Below, piece by piece: positions 51,561 through 62,591 of a stretch of DNA of 64,000 nucleotides. A model generated the notes under the pieces. That model ran no database searches and had not been told where the DNA came from. It saw nothing but the letters and a program-made list of their open reading frames with translations. The stretch comes from Porphyra umbilicalis. Lineage: Eukaryota > Rhodophyta > Bangiophyceae > Bangiales > Bangiaceae. The translations under genes and the position numbers were made by a program. The stretch is from assembly GCA_002049455.2 (NCBI GenBank), contig KV918785.1, positions 248,001 to 312,000 on the forward strand, in the 5' to 3' direction. Positions within the stretch are counted from its first letter, which is position 1, and each line of letters opens with the position of its first letter.

Positions 51561-53940
51561 GCAGGTGCACACACAGTTTTGGCCATGCCTGCGGCGCGCA
51601 CGCGGGCCAGAACGCCCTGAGCACGCCCCCAGTTTCCAACTTTGCTGCTGGCCCGACAAACCCAACAACCATTGCTGTAAAAACAATGCGATCATGCCCA
51701 CCGCCGGCGGTGGCCTGGCGCGCCAGGCCCGCGTCAAAGCCCTCGACCAAATCATCTGGCCATCGTGGCACTTTTCATGCTGGGAGCACCCAATGTAAGC
51801 GACACGTTCGCAATGATTTCTCGTCCGTCATACCAATGAAGACGCAAACCGCTTCATGCTCACCGGCCCCACGGCCCGCTCCACAAACAAGCTGCATACG
51901 GACTCTTCAGACGCCATATGAAAGCATTCTACAACAAAACGCACGACGGGGAACGCTCGAGAGACGCCTACGACCCGGGCAAAGACGGCTAGGCCTCGCA
52001 ACCGAGATTCGTGCACGATCGCGGGGCGTTCGTTGACGTGGCATGGCTTCTGGGACCCTTCCGGGCAACGTTGCGCAAGTGACCGTTCCCACAACCAATG
52101 GGATCACGTCCTTGGTTCGATTTGAAAATCTGCTGGCCGGCAGATTGAAATGCAACACATATTTTCCCGCGTGCGCACACATTTTAGTTTCGGCCATCCT
52201 GACAAGTACAGCCTTGTAACCTCGGCTGGATCATGAGGATGATGATCATCCCATTTGGTTGTCCATGGGCAGCCAATGAAAAACGAAGGATCTTATTCGT
52301 TCGCCCTTGGATACGAAGGCAGAGCGGTTTCCGTCAGCCTCGGTCCTCTTTATGATAGAAGTTTATTGTTTTGGTGCGTGAACTTTTCCCAGGTTACAAC
52401 ATTAGTTTTCTAGTTCAAATTGTCAGACCCGAGGGAGGGTGCACAAGCCGGCTATGAGCAGCCGAGACCCCTCCCGTCGCTTAGGCCCCTACAGGCACCA
52501 GCTCCAGCTGGTGGCTGCTACGACACACTGCGGCGTCGTCGGCAGCTGCCGATTGCGCCGCCACGGCGGCCCCACTGCAGGTGCAGGTGGTGGGGGCGAG
52601 CGGGGGTGTCTGTCGGCAGCAGAGCGATCGCGCCCGTGGCCACCGACGCGGTCGATGCTGGCGTTATTGACAGCTTGGTGGTCGGTGCCGACGAAGACGG
52701 CGACGCTGCACCCGCGGCTTCGTCCCTCACGGGCGCATCTTCCACCGCCTTGCTCGCGATGCCTGCTGCCTGCGCCGCGGCAGGCACCCCCGGCACTAGC
52801 CTCCAGGACACCTCTGCGCTGACCGTGGCGCTGCCCCCGCTGCTCCACGGCGGAGGGTGCCATGTATTGGCGGTGCCCGTCCGACGCCACCCGGTGAAAC
52901 CCGCACCTTCGTGATCCACCAACTCCCGCGTCGACCTCTCCCCCCCTCCCCTTCTCACCCTAAACGTCACCAATGTCTCCGTCTTCTTCCCTGCGACTGA
53001 ACGGACGGCGGCATTGCTCGATGGCCGCCATAAGCGCTTGCCACTGTCTTCACCAGCTGCTTGTGCACACTAGCGGTTCTCTACTCACCCGGTGAGCGCT
53101 TTGAAATCAGGAGCAGCGGCAGCACCATCGTCGACGTCTGGACGGTCGACGATATGCACAATGCAATGTGGATTGAGCGGAAATGACACGGGGTCGCAGC
53201 CCCGCATGCTGCGAGAGTGTGAGTCCGTTGGTTGCAACGTTTCCCAACGATATATGTTGCGTACGGCAATAGCCATGTCCAGGATGCCGATATGGCGTGC
53301 ACCGCTGAGTTTCCGGCGACCAGCCGCACCAACACGCGTGGCACCCTGTCCATGGCCGACCGTGGCGACGCAGGCCGCCCTCCCGCACAGCACTTGCAGG
53401 CGATGAATCCCCTTCACAGCAAGTCGCTGGGAGATCCTGACGGACACGCCAGACCGACAAAGCGGGGACAAGGCGGTCGAAAAAACAGAGAAAGAAGAGA
53501 TCATGCAGATACATGGGGACGTCACACCACCCCACGCCCCACTCCTCTATGACGCCGTGCCCACCCACACACCCGCACTCACGCAACCCAACAGCGGTGT
53601 CTGCACAGCGCCCCGCCCGTCCTGCCGGTTGCGTCTTGAGGCGGCGCCTCGCCACTGCGATGCGCCCCGCTTAGCGTCGGCGGCAATCCCGCCGCGCCCG
53701 AGTCTCCACCTGGGCATCCTCGCTGCGCTGTCGACCAATACCACGCGGTACAAAAACACACACACCACCGGAAAACGCTGAAACGAGGGGCAACCACCGT
53801 CAGCAGCCACTCATAGACGTGCTCCGCGTCACCCCGCTCCACCCCACCGCCACGCTCCGCGTGCATCGCCCGTCTAGTCTCCCGCTACAACCCACAACTC
53901 CCCACCGCACCAACAAGCAGCGCAGACACACACGTACCGC
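51561..53940. other. Unassigned DNA between 51.6 kb and actin
   Basis: No family is recognised. On the minus strand 53441-53095 behaves like an exon. It has a pyrimidine-rich TGTCCGTCAG acceptor, an open frame (HIGILDMAIAVRNIYRWETL, HCIVHIVDRPDVDDGAAAAP) and a GTGAGT donor at 53094-53089, but I cannot name the product. A T/A-rich stretch lies at 52240-52420. Confidence 0.3.
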
Positions 53941-55065
53941 TTAGAAGCACTTGCGGTGCACCACAGAAGGGCCCGCCTCCTCAAACTCAGCGCGGTCGAT
54001 CCACATCGCCTGGAATGTGGAGAGCGACGACAGGATGGACCCGCCAATCCACACCGAGTACTGGCGCTCGGGCGGCGCAATGACCTTGACCTTGATGCTC
54101 TTGGGCGCGAGCGCCTCAATCTCGCGCTGCACGCGGTTGGCAATGCCCGCAAACATTGTCGAGCCGCCCGACATGACCGCGTTGCTGTACAGGTCCTTGC
54201 GGATGTCAATGTCCGTCTTCATGATGGACGAGTAGGCGGTGCGGTGCATGCCCGTCATCTCATTGCCGAGGAGCTCCGGCTTGAACAGCGCCTCGGGGCA
54301 CTGGAAGCGCTCCGCCCCGACCGTAATCGTCTGCCCGTCGGGCAGTTCGTACTCCTTCTCCAGCGCCGAGTTGGACGACGAGTTCGCGAGCTCCTTGTCA
54401 TAATCCTCCGCAACGTAGCACAGCTGCTGCTTGATGTCGCGCACAATCTCCAGCTCCGCCGACGTCGTGAAGCTGTACCCGCGCTGCTGGAGGAGCTTGG
54501 CCATGTGGGCGGTCAGGTCGCGGCCGGCAAGGTCAATCCGCAGCACCGCGTGCGGCAGCGAGTACCCCTCATAGATGGGCACCGTGTGCGTCACACCGTC
54601 GCCCGAGTCAATGACCACGCCCGACGTGCGGCCTGACGCGTACAGCGACAAGACGGCCTGGATGGCCACGTAAAAGGCGGGCACCGAGAAAGACTCAAAC
54701 ATAATCTGCGTCATACGCTCGCGGTTGGCCTTGGGGTTGAGCGGCGCCTCAGTCAGGAGGACGGGATGCTCGGCCGGGTCGACGCGGAGCTCCGAGTAGA
54801 ACGCGTGGTGCCAGATCTTCTCCATGTCGTTCCAGTTGGTCACGATGCCGTGCTCCAGCGGGTACTTGATGAGGAGGACACCGCGGCGGGCCATGGCCGC
54901 GTCGCCAATGTACTCGTCCTTGGCGCCCGAACCGACCATGATGCCCTTCTGCTTGGGCGTGCCAATCACCGCGGGGAAGACCGACTTGGGCGAGTCCTCC
55001 CCGGCAATGCCGGTCTTGCAACGGCCCGAGCCATTGTCAATGACGACAGCCGCCTTGCTGCTCAT
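53941..55065 (-). CDS. ACT: Actin
   Basis: Cytoskeletal ATPase that forms filaments. 374 residues in one exon, from [20 protein letters not shown] to the canonical C-terminus VVHRKCF. Key motifs are the phosphate-1 [45 protein letters not shown], the phosphate-2 [36 protein letters not shown] and the [14 protein letters not shown] adenosine/hydrophobic region. It is more diverged than animal or plant actins ([20 protein letters not shown] instead of the usual GMCKAGFAGDDAPRAVFPS). A GTACGT donor begins 3 nt after the TAA, suggesting a 3'-UTR intron. The 5' side has an 18-nt C/G run just upstream of the ATG. Cofilin lies 5 kb away. Confidence 0.97.
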   Translation of the reverse strand: MSSKAAVVIDNGSGRCKTGIAGEDSPKSVFPAVIGTPKQKGIMVGSGAKDEYIGDAAMARRGVLLIKYPLEHGIVTNWNDMEKIWHHAFYSELRVDPAEHPVLLTEAPLNPKANRERMTQIMFESFSVPAFYVAIQAVLSLYASGRTSGVVIDSGDGVTHTVPIYEGYSLPHAVLRIDLAGRDLTAHMAKLLQQRGYSFTTSAELEIVRDIKQQLCYVAEDYDKELANSSSNSALEKEYELPDGQTITVGAERFQCPEALFKPELLGNEMTGMHRTAYSSIMKTDIDIRKDLYSNAVMSGGSTMFAGIANRVQREIEALAPKSIKVKVIAPPERQYSVWIGGSILSSLSTFQAMWIDRAEFEEAGPSVVHRKCF

Positions 55066-56847
55066 GGTTGCGGGGGGGGGGGGGGGGCGTGGGCACAACG
55101 TCGGCGACGGCGGGGGGGGCGGGAGCGTGACGGCAGCGGCGGCGGCGGCGGTTGTGGCGGCGGAAGCGGCGGCGGGACCACAGCTGGGGTCGGGGGACGG
55201 GTGTTGCTCAAAAAGGCCCGCGGGTGTGAGGGAACAAGCGGTGGAAGCTGCGCGTCTGCGACGGCTCTTCTGTTCTACCCACCACTCACACGCCTTGTGG
55301 GGGGGGGGGCGGAGGGGGGAAGTGGAGGGGCGCCCGAGCAGACTTGGCTGCCGGCCCTCCAGGGGCGACCCGCGGCGCCGCCGGCCGCTGCGCCACTGGC
55401 AGCAGGGCTGCGTGGGGTCTGCCGCTCCCCCTGCAGGCGCTCCCGGCCCCCCCCCACCAACGCGGCGCACGGGCGTACGTGGTGACTCGGACGCAGAGCG
55501 CGGCGGACACAGCCGCCGGGCCCCCGGCAGCGGCCGTGGCGTGGCGTGCGGGCATGGGGGCGCCGCCGCTCCCTCCCCCGCGGTTGTCGGCAGGCCACGC
55601 CCAGGCCGTGCTGCGCCGCGCTGCGCGCCCCTCCCCCGCCCCCTCTGGCACGGATGGAGCTGGCCGCGGGGCGACCGGTGCCAGCGGCCACAGCCTGAGC
55701 GATCGCCACGACGGCCAGGGGAGGGGTGGCGGGGGGGGGGGCGGGGGTTGGCCGCGACGGCCACGCCCGCCACCCCCCCGCTCGTGGGAGCCGGCGCGCA
55801 CCCCAAACGCAAGCGCCCCGCCAGGCGCCGCGACGGCGCCCCCACCGCCACACCCCCCGCCGCGCCTCGCCGCTGCCGCCCCGCCCCCCGACACCTGACG
55901 CCGCCGGGGGGGGGTCGCCGCCGCCCTCAACCGCCCGCGGCGGTGCCGGGGGGGCTCGCCGCCCCTGCCCCCGCACCCATTCCCGCGCCGGCGTTGGCAA
56001 CACAGCACGTTGTCAAATTGGGTCACGGAGAACTTAAAATATATATGCGAACCGTGAGAGGTCGTGAGAGAAATGTTTTTCCATGCAGCAAACCTCGTGA
56101 CACCATCCTCGCAAATGTCGCTGTGTCGATCTCTAAAAGGCTCTGTCTGAGAAGGCTTTCTGACACCCCCAGAGACCTTCTTACCCCACCCACCTGGTCA
56201 CCCCTACCCATGTGCGTACTCGTCTACTCCCAATAGCTGCGGGCACCGCCCAACCACGGACACTTGTGCTTGCCTCCTTTCCTGTCCTCTCCCACTCCTT
56301 TCTCCTGCTGGCAGGGGGGGGGGGGCGAGGGGGGCTGCACATACATGCCGAGGGGGTCGGGGAGGATGGGGGCGCAAACGGTGTCGCTAGAGTGGGACGG
56401 CTGCTGGCATTGCCGTGCAGAGCTCTGGCAGGGTCATGGGGCAGGTCCTCCTTGCGCGATCAAACGGCAACCTTCACACCCAGTTCAAGGCAGACTTGGC
56501 GTACACAGTATGCATTCTTGCGGGCACATGGAGACCTCTGCTCGGACGCCTCACCGTCGTAGCTTGTGTCAGCCAGACTTTGTTCAGTACCTGTTGGCAT
56601 GATAGTCTGCTACCAATGGGGACCCAGGATGCGCCCCCGGTCAACCGGGCAGCCAACCAGCGGGCTGGAAAACGTCAAGCCTTGTGCTTGGGGATAGCGG
56701 GGCGATTAATAATAATTCGAAGTGCTGGGCGGCGCCAATGCGCGCCCTCGGCATGTGTGCAGGTGACTGCCATGCTGCCCCCAGCCCCGCTCCTGGCTGC
56801 CGCCCAAGTGCACAAGTGCTGCCAACATCCCCGCTCGCTCTCCTGGC
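55066..56847. other. Actin upstream region, low complexity
   Basis: GC-rich, with G/C runs (55071-55087, 55302-55310, 55730-55744). Open frames are Gly/Arg/Pro-rich. AT-rich AATATATATGCG at 56038-56049 is the only TATA-like site. No gene recognised. Confidence 0.4.
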
Positions 56848-56980
56848 CGACCGCTCGGCCCACCCTCCTGGCGGACCGCCCCGCCCACCCTCTGGTCGAC
56901 CGCCCCACCCACCCTCCTGGCCGGAAGCCCCGGCCACCCTCTGTTCGATCGCCCCGCCCACCCTCCTGCCGACCGCCCTC
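56848..56980 (+). repeat. Minisatellite, about 5 x 25 bp
   Basis: Degenerate units of the form GACCGCCCCGCCCACCCTCC+TGGC repeat five times, ending at CTCCTGCCGACCGCCC. Confidence 0.8.
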
Positions 56981-59900
56981 GTTCCTGTCGTATTCTTATC
57001 TGCATCCCCTCCATCCCACGCATTCTCTCCAGCTCGCACGGGGGCGGGGGGGAGTCACTCTACGACGGGCCGGACGACGTTTGCAGTCGCTGGACTAGTG
57101 GTGGTGGCGATTGGGTGGGGATCCACACTGGCGCAGTGTGGATAGTGTGACGCGCGCGGTGGGTGGGTGGTGGAAGGGTTGGATGAACTGACCACGTACT
57201 TCTTTTTCGTGTTCGCTCGCCCGTCCCCCATGTATCCTTACCATGCATATGTGCGATGGCTTCCTCTTTCTTGGCTTCTGTTTCTTTGCAAACCAATGGG
57301 TGTTGCTGACATCGAAGTCGAGTAACTTGTGTCATACGCACATGCATGCGTGGTGTCCGCGAGTCGCTGACATGGTGAGCTTGCTGTTGTCCGGTGGCCT
57401 GTAGCTCTGTCAGAGTTTGCGGCTGTGTGCAGTTAGCTACATGTCTGCGTGACTCTGTAGCACACCGTGGCTTTCTTATCGATTTCGTGTCTGCTCTGCC
57501 ACCCGTGCCCGCGCCGAGCAACAATAAAGCGACCGTGTCTTTCAATGCATCTTTGGCATGTATCCTCAATGCTGGCCGGTGTCACATCCTTTCCTCCGTC
57601 AGGGTCTTGCTCCACTTCTTCCCCGAGACCTCCGAGGGATCATTGCGGCGAGTCTCGCAACATATGTCTCGAAGGATGTGAACTTCTCCTTAAAGATTGG
57701 GCAAAGAGGAGTTATGTACTCATTTTCGATCTCTCTCTGAACGCAAAGGGGTCGAGCAGCAATACGGTTCGGCCTTGTTGCAGATACCTTGGAACCTGAC
57801 ACGAGATTTCATCAACGCGCTGTGAACGGCGCGGCAACGGCTGCGAGTGGCGGCCGCGCCGGGGGCCATCCTAGGAAAAAAAATGCGGCGCCTGGGGGGT
57901 CCAGGGGCGCGCCGCCACCGACCGCCACACGCCTCGGCAGGCGAGAGGCGGTCACCGTTGAGCCCCACGCCCCCTCCGTGCCGCCGCCGCGGCGTGCCGC
58001 GTCGGCCGCCGGCAGGCGACACTCGCGCCCCGTCGCCGTCGTGCCATGCCGGGGGAGGCGGGGGGAGGGGGGGGGGCACGCCACGCTCGGCGCGTGCCAC
58101 GCCAAAATACTCGGCTGCTGCCCTTGATGAGTACATCCGAGGGCGGCGGTGGAAATGCAGGCGCGGGCGGCCGAGCGGCCAGGTGGCGGGCGCGGCCAGA
58201 CCCCCCCTCCCGGTGTGGCAGGCGCGGCGCCCATCCCCCCACCGCCGAGTGGCGTGCGAGGCGCCGCGTAGGCGCGGGGGTGCAGCGCAGGCGGCCACGC
58301 ACGCTGACACCGTGGCCCGACGGCCGCAGCATTCGGGAGCGAGACAAAGAGCCACCGGTCGGACGCTTCCCATTCGGCTGCGGCAGTCGTGATGAACTGT
58401 GTGAGGCTAGAGGGTGCGGCACGACTGGTTCTTGCGGTGGTTTTGGTGTGCCAGGCAACACTCGGATCACGCGGATGGACCGCAGGGGCGAGCGAGACAC
58501 TCGTCTCGGATGGCACTCAATTCGTCGCGGCCCGAGGTGGTGTCCCGCTGCCGCACAGGTCTGCTTGAGGGGCCCTGCTGGCCACCTCCCATGCAACACG
58601 AGAGAGAGCATCAGAAATAATTACGGATGCGTCCTTTTGTGAGCACCTGAGAGGGTCCACTTTATTTTCCCCATCGCGGCTTGCAAATCGCGCGACACAG
58701 TGGGACAAGGGAGCAATCCCAACGGTTGCGTCGTGGCGGCCCGGTTCGAGCAGTGTAGGGCAAGAGGGCACGCTGCTGACACCAGCACCAGTTGTGCTTC
58801 TCCAGCCCTCGCGGGCACCAGCCCTCCGCTTGCTCCTCGCCAGCCGCAGCCCCCCCCCCTCTGATGGTCCATTTTCTCAGGGAATGACAGTGTTAGTGGC
58901 CTCTGGCGGCGGGGCGGCGCTCCACGCCCCCAGGGACCGTGGGCGGCATCCCCGCGCCGCTTCCTGCAGGAGGCGGGACGCTCCAGGCCTGGAGCGTCCC
59001 GCCCCCGCGCCGCCTGCATGTCTGGAGGCGACAGCGCCTGTGGCTGTTGAACCGAGCATTGCCGGAGTCATTTTTGTCAGCGTCAGCAGCGGCCGGCGAG
59101 CCCCCCTCTCTCGCGGCGACAGCACACCAGAAGGGAGGGGCCGAGACTCGATGCGGCAGCGAATGCAGGCCTGTCTGTCGCTGGATTGGGGCTGTGTTCC
59201 TCCCCTGCCCTCCCCTCCCCACGCTCCCACCTCCTCTGGTTGGACGAACTCGGGACCTCCTGTCGTCTTCTGTTTCTTTTTGTCTCATGCTCCCTCCCCC
59301 CTCCCCGTGGGCGTTGGTGCGCCTCCGGGAACGCAAGCCCGCCCTTCCTAAATTATTGGGCGGCTGGGCTGCCGCGCCCCACACACCCGCTGCGGCCGAC
59401 TAGTAGCCGACCCCCCCCGCCCGCTTCCCCCGCCGACTGTCCGTCCACCCCTCCGCCCCCAGAGAGGCGTGCGTCGGTGGTGGCGTTATGGGCTTGCCAC
59501 GAAGTGGCCACTCCCGCAGCGGCGCCTGCCCACGCTGGCTGTGGGTTGGACACGCAGCACCGCTCTGCATCCGCCGCAGCCGAGCGACGCGGCGGGGGGG
59601 AGCAGGGTGTGGTGACGGGACGAGCGGGGGGGGGGGGTGCCTCGACCCGGAGCGGCTGCGGCGTGGTGCTGGTGGCTGCCCACCCGGCCTGCGCGCAGGT
59701 GGTCGGCGCACGGCCCCCCCCACTGGGTGCTTTCGCAGGGCACGAGGTTCTAGTTGTCTGTCACGCTCTCAGTGGGCAGGGCGTGCGTCGGCCACTCACC
59801 CGCGTGTCCCGACCCACCAGAGGATCGCCCCTTATTTGCCACCACCGCCACTGGGGGGTCGTTCCCACGGGCTGCGGGTGTAGCCGGACATTGACGCCGA

Positions 59901-60023
59901 CGTCGTCGACTCGCCGCTCCCCGTCACTACACACCCGCCTCACCCCCCCACCCATCCCACCCCCCCTCCCCCCACCCGCACCGCTCCGTCGTCTGCCGTC
60001 ACCCCCCCCCCCCCCCCTCTACA
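56981..60023. other. Unassigned DNA upstream of cofilin
   Basis: No family is recognised over 3 kb. Frames on both strands are Arg/Pro/Gly-rich. CAATAAAG at 57521-57528 could be a polyadenylation signal without an evident gene. A duplicated 17-nt CGGGACGCTCCAGGCCTGGA-type palindrome lies at 58975-59002. The final 90 nt before the cofilin ATG are strongly C-rich, likely 5' UTR. Confidence 0.4.
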
Positions 60024-60467
60024 ATGGCGTCCGGCGTGGCAGTGAACCCGACGTGCGTGACTGCCATGAACGACTTGGTGAAGGAGCGCAAGCACCGGGC
60101 AGTCGTCTTTGCCATCAACGACGACATGACGGAGATCAAGTTGGAGAAGACCTTCCCCCCCAACGCTTCCAGCGCCCAGGCCGGCTATGACGAGTTTACC
60201 AAGAGCCTCCCCGACGACTCGTGCCGCTACGCGGTGTACGACTTTGAGTACGAGCACCAGGGCGCCAAAAAGAACCGGATCATCTTCGTGCTGTGGTCGT
60301 CGGACTTGGCCAAGGTGCGCACCAAGCTCATTTACTCGTCCTCGGCAGAGGGGCTGGTGTCCAAGCTCGGCGCTGGCGTCCAGCGCCAGATCCAGGTGAC
60401 GGACCGCGACGAGCTCAGCTTCAGTGAGGTGTCCAAGAAGCTGGTCCAGCACACTGCTGGCTACTAG
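60024..60467 (+). CDS. Cofilin/actin-depolymerising factor
   Basis: Binds and severs actin filaments and promotes turnover. 147 residues, single exon, one ADF-homology domain spanning nearly the whole protein: MASGVAVNPTCVTAMNDLVK, HRAVVFAINDDMTEIKLEKT, CRYAVYDFEYEHQGAKKNRI, IFVLWSSDLAKVRTKLIYSS, LSFSEVSKKLVQHTAGY. The N-terminal Ser of MAS(G) and the WxxxxAKVRTKLIYSSS actin-binding helix are conserved. The length is normal. The ATG follows a C-run (60001-60016) and CTCTACAATGG. A G13 tract (60486-60498) starts 18 nt after the TAG. Confidence 0.97.
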   Translation: MASGVAVNPTCVTAMNDLVKERKHRAVVFAINDDMTEIKLEKTFPPNASSAQAGYDEFTKSLPDDSCRYAVYDFEYEHQGAKKNRIIFVLWSSDLAKVRTKLIYSSSAEGLVSKLGAGVQRQIQVTDRDELSFSEVSKKLVQHTAGY

Positions 60468-61741
60468 GGCGACCCGGCTATGGGCGGGGGGGGGGGGGTG
60501 CGGCGCGGAGCTGCTGGCCAGTCGGGCGGCGGGCGGGACGGTCGGGCTGGGGGGTGGTGGCGACGGCGGGCGCGGGCGCGGCTCGCAGTGTGGAGCTTCT
60601 CCCGGACGCTGCAGTTGCTGTTGCGGGGTTTGCAGCCAGGTCGGCTCGCTTGGCCACCGCGAGGGCCGTGTGTGGTGGTGCGGGGTGAGGAGCGCGTGCA
60701 CGTGACGGGGGGGGAGCGGGGGCAGCTACGGTCGGGTGGCGCCCGTTTGCCTCGCCGCTCTGCCGACGGCGTGTCGCAGCCGTTGAGCGGGGCAGGTGTG
60801 CGTGTGGGGGACCCGCTGCATTGTGGAAGAGGCGGCCGACGTGCCATGCCAGTGTGGTAGTGTATTGGACAAAGCCGTCCGTCTTGTATGTTTTGCTCTT
60901 TGGCATGGCTGTCGACGCGTTGTAAAGACAATAAGGAAAGCCCGACGAGCAACCACCCGGACGTGCTATACAGGTGAGCAATGTGCATGTATTCTCAGTG
61001 AGCCCCGTTGCGCTAAGCGGCGACGCAGACCAAGCACCAAGGCCACTGCAAGTGGCAGGAACGCCACAAGACGGCGCACCCGTTGCACGTTGATTGAAAG
61101 CACGGCACAACAAGAGCCAGCGATACAGAAAGACCCAACTAGAGGAGGCGTCGGTGGGGCTCGGCACCGCGCGCAAACGCGAAACGGAGCTGCAATGCTA
61201 CACCGCAACGGGCGGCAGAGTCAACACGGCGGCACTGGCGCTGCCACCCGCGCCATGACGCAATCAAACGGCAGGGCCGCTGTTAGTGACTCGACCGAGC
61301 GCGCAAGACCCCCCCCCCCCCCACACCCCCAACTGGCCCCCCCTGGGCGCAGGCGCGAGCGGCGGCTGCCGGCGCGACGGGGAGGAAGAGGGAGACCAAC
61401 GGCACAGGGTGGCCGTCCATGCAGCCACAAGGATGCACCCGCCATGGCAGATTCCCCCTTTTCCAAACGGCAGTGGCGGGGGCGGGCGGCAAGGATGGCG
61501 GCGGCGCCGGCTCCCGCGTGGTTGGCTGGCCGTGGTCGGGCTCGGGCGCCCGAGGCCACCCGGGTGGGGGAGCAGGGCAAGCGGCTGCGGGGCTCTCTCG
61601 AGGGAAGAGGCGACGCAGCGACCTGCTCAAAATTCGGATCCCGAGACTTGGGCTCTGAGATTTCGATGAAAAAGATCGACAAAGCCGTACGCTGCACCTT
61701 TCGCCACGTGTCCCACCACCAGGAGCATCACCAGCCACTCG
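60468..61741. other. Intergenic DNA downstream of cofilin
   Basis: The G13 tract at 60486-60498 is followed by G-rich then mixed DNA. A C13 run lies at 61309-61321. Open frames are not protein-like. No gene seen. Confidence 0.4.
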
Positions 61742-61749
61742 CCAGTGAC

Positions 61750-62583
61750 CAGGGTTGTAAGTTCATGTTGAATCTACAGATGGTTCGATAAATCAGGTTG
61801 ATTTCAAGAAACGAACCAAACCAAACGAAAAACGACTTGGTTGTATTTATGATTAATTGCACAGACAGATAGGAACTTTCGTTGACCACTTCAGCCAGGT
61901 GGTTCGGTGCTGTGCGGCCGCTCTGACTGCCTCGTTGCCATACCCCCTGCAGGTCAGTCGCGCTGAGAGTTCTGCTCCCAGACCCTCCTTCATGTCAACT
62001 GTTGCCAATCGGCTGTGTAGCACCCTAGGCGCTGAGTACGTAGATCGATTCATCTGCTGTCAACGTGTGCGTGAATCATAGCCTTCTTGGCTGGAGGATG
62101 GATGGGTCGTGGTCGCACTCAGGATTGCGTGAAGTGCAGCAAGCTGCTTCTCGGACAACGGGGCATCCACTCGCCCTCAACGCCCCGTCTACACGTATCG
62201 GTGTTTGGTCCTTTCTGTTTAGTCCCCCCGTCTCCGTTACTACGCAGAGGCCCAGGCGGTTGTCAACGTCGTCACCCCGGCGTCGGCTCGTACCAGTCGT
62301 TTGGATTGTGTCGCGGTGGTGGGGCAGGAAAGCAGGGCTCTGTCGCAGGGACTGCAGCAGGCCTGCTATGCACACGTTACATCGGCTTGGCGTCTCAAGC
62401 TCGATGGAGCTCGAGTCAGACAACCCGACTTCCCCAAGCACAATCTCAACTACACACTAAGTCTTACGCCGAACAAGTACGCCCTTTGACATGTTGCATT
62501 CAACCTGAACGCTCCAGCGTTCAAGTGAATTAGGTTGAATTCCGTTCATGTTTGGCAAACCAAACCAAACGCTGACAACCCTG
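61750..62583. mobile_element. Small hAT-type non-autonomous element (834 bp)
   Basis: The ends are CAGGGTTGTAAG (61750-61761) and the reverse complement of CAGGGTTGTCAG (62572-62583), 11 of 12 matching. The flanking 8-mers are CCAGTGAC (61742-61749) and CTAGTGAC (62584-62591), 7 of 8. Subterminal AACCAAACCAAAC and TTCATGTT motifs occur on both sides. The ends and 8-bp duplication fit hAT. No transposase is encoded. Its ends differ from those of the 24-kb hAT, so it is a different family. Confidence 0.75.
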
Positions 62584-62591
62584 CTAGTGAC

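Noticed and set aside
52420..52973. Candidate gene on either strand (VIDSLVVGADEDGDAAPAAS on +)
   Set aside because: Moderately protein-like on both strands but no domain, start context or splice support; left unassigned.
57521..57528. CAATAAAG as a polyadenylation signal marking a gene end
   Set aside because: No coding region on the + strand upstream supports it.
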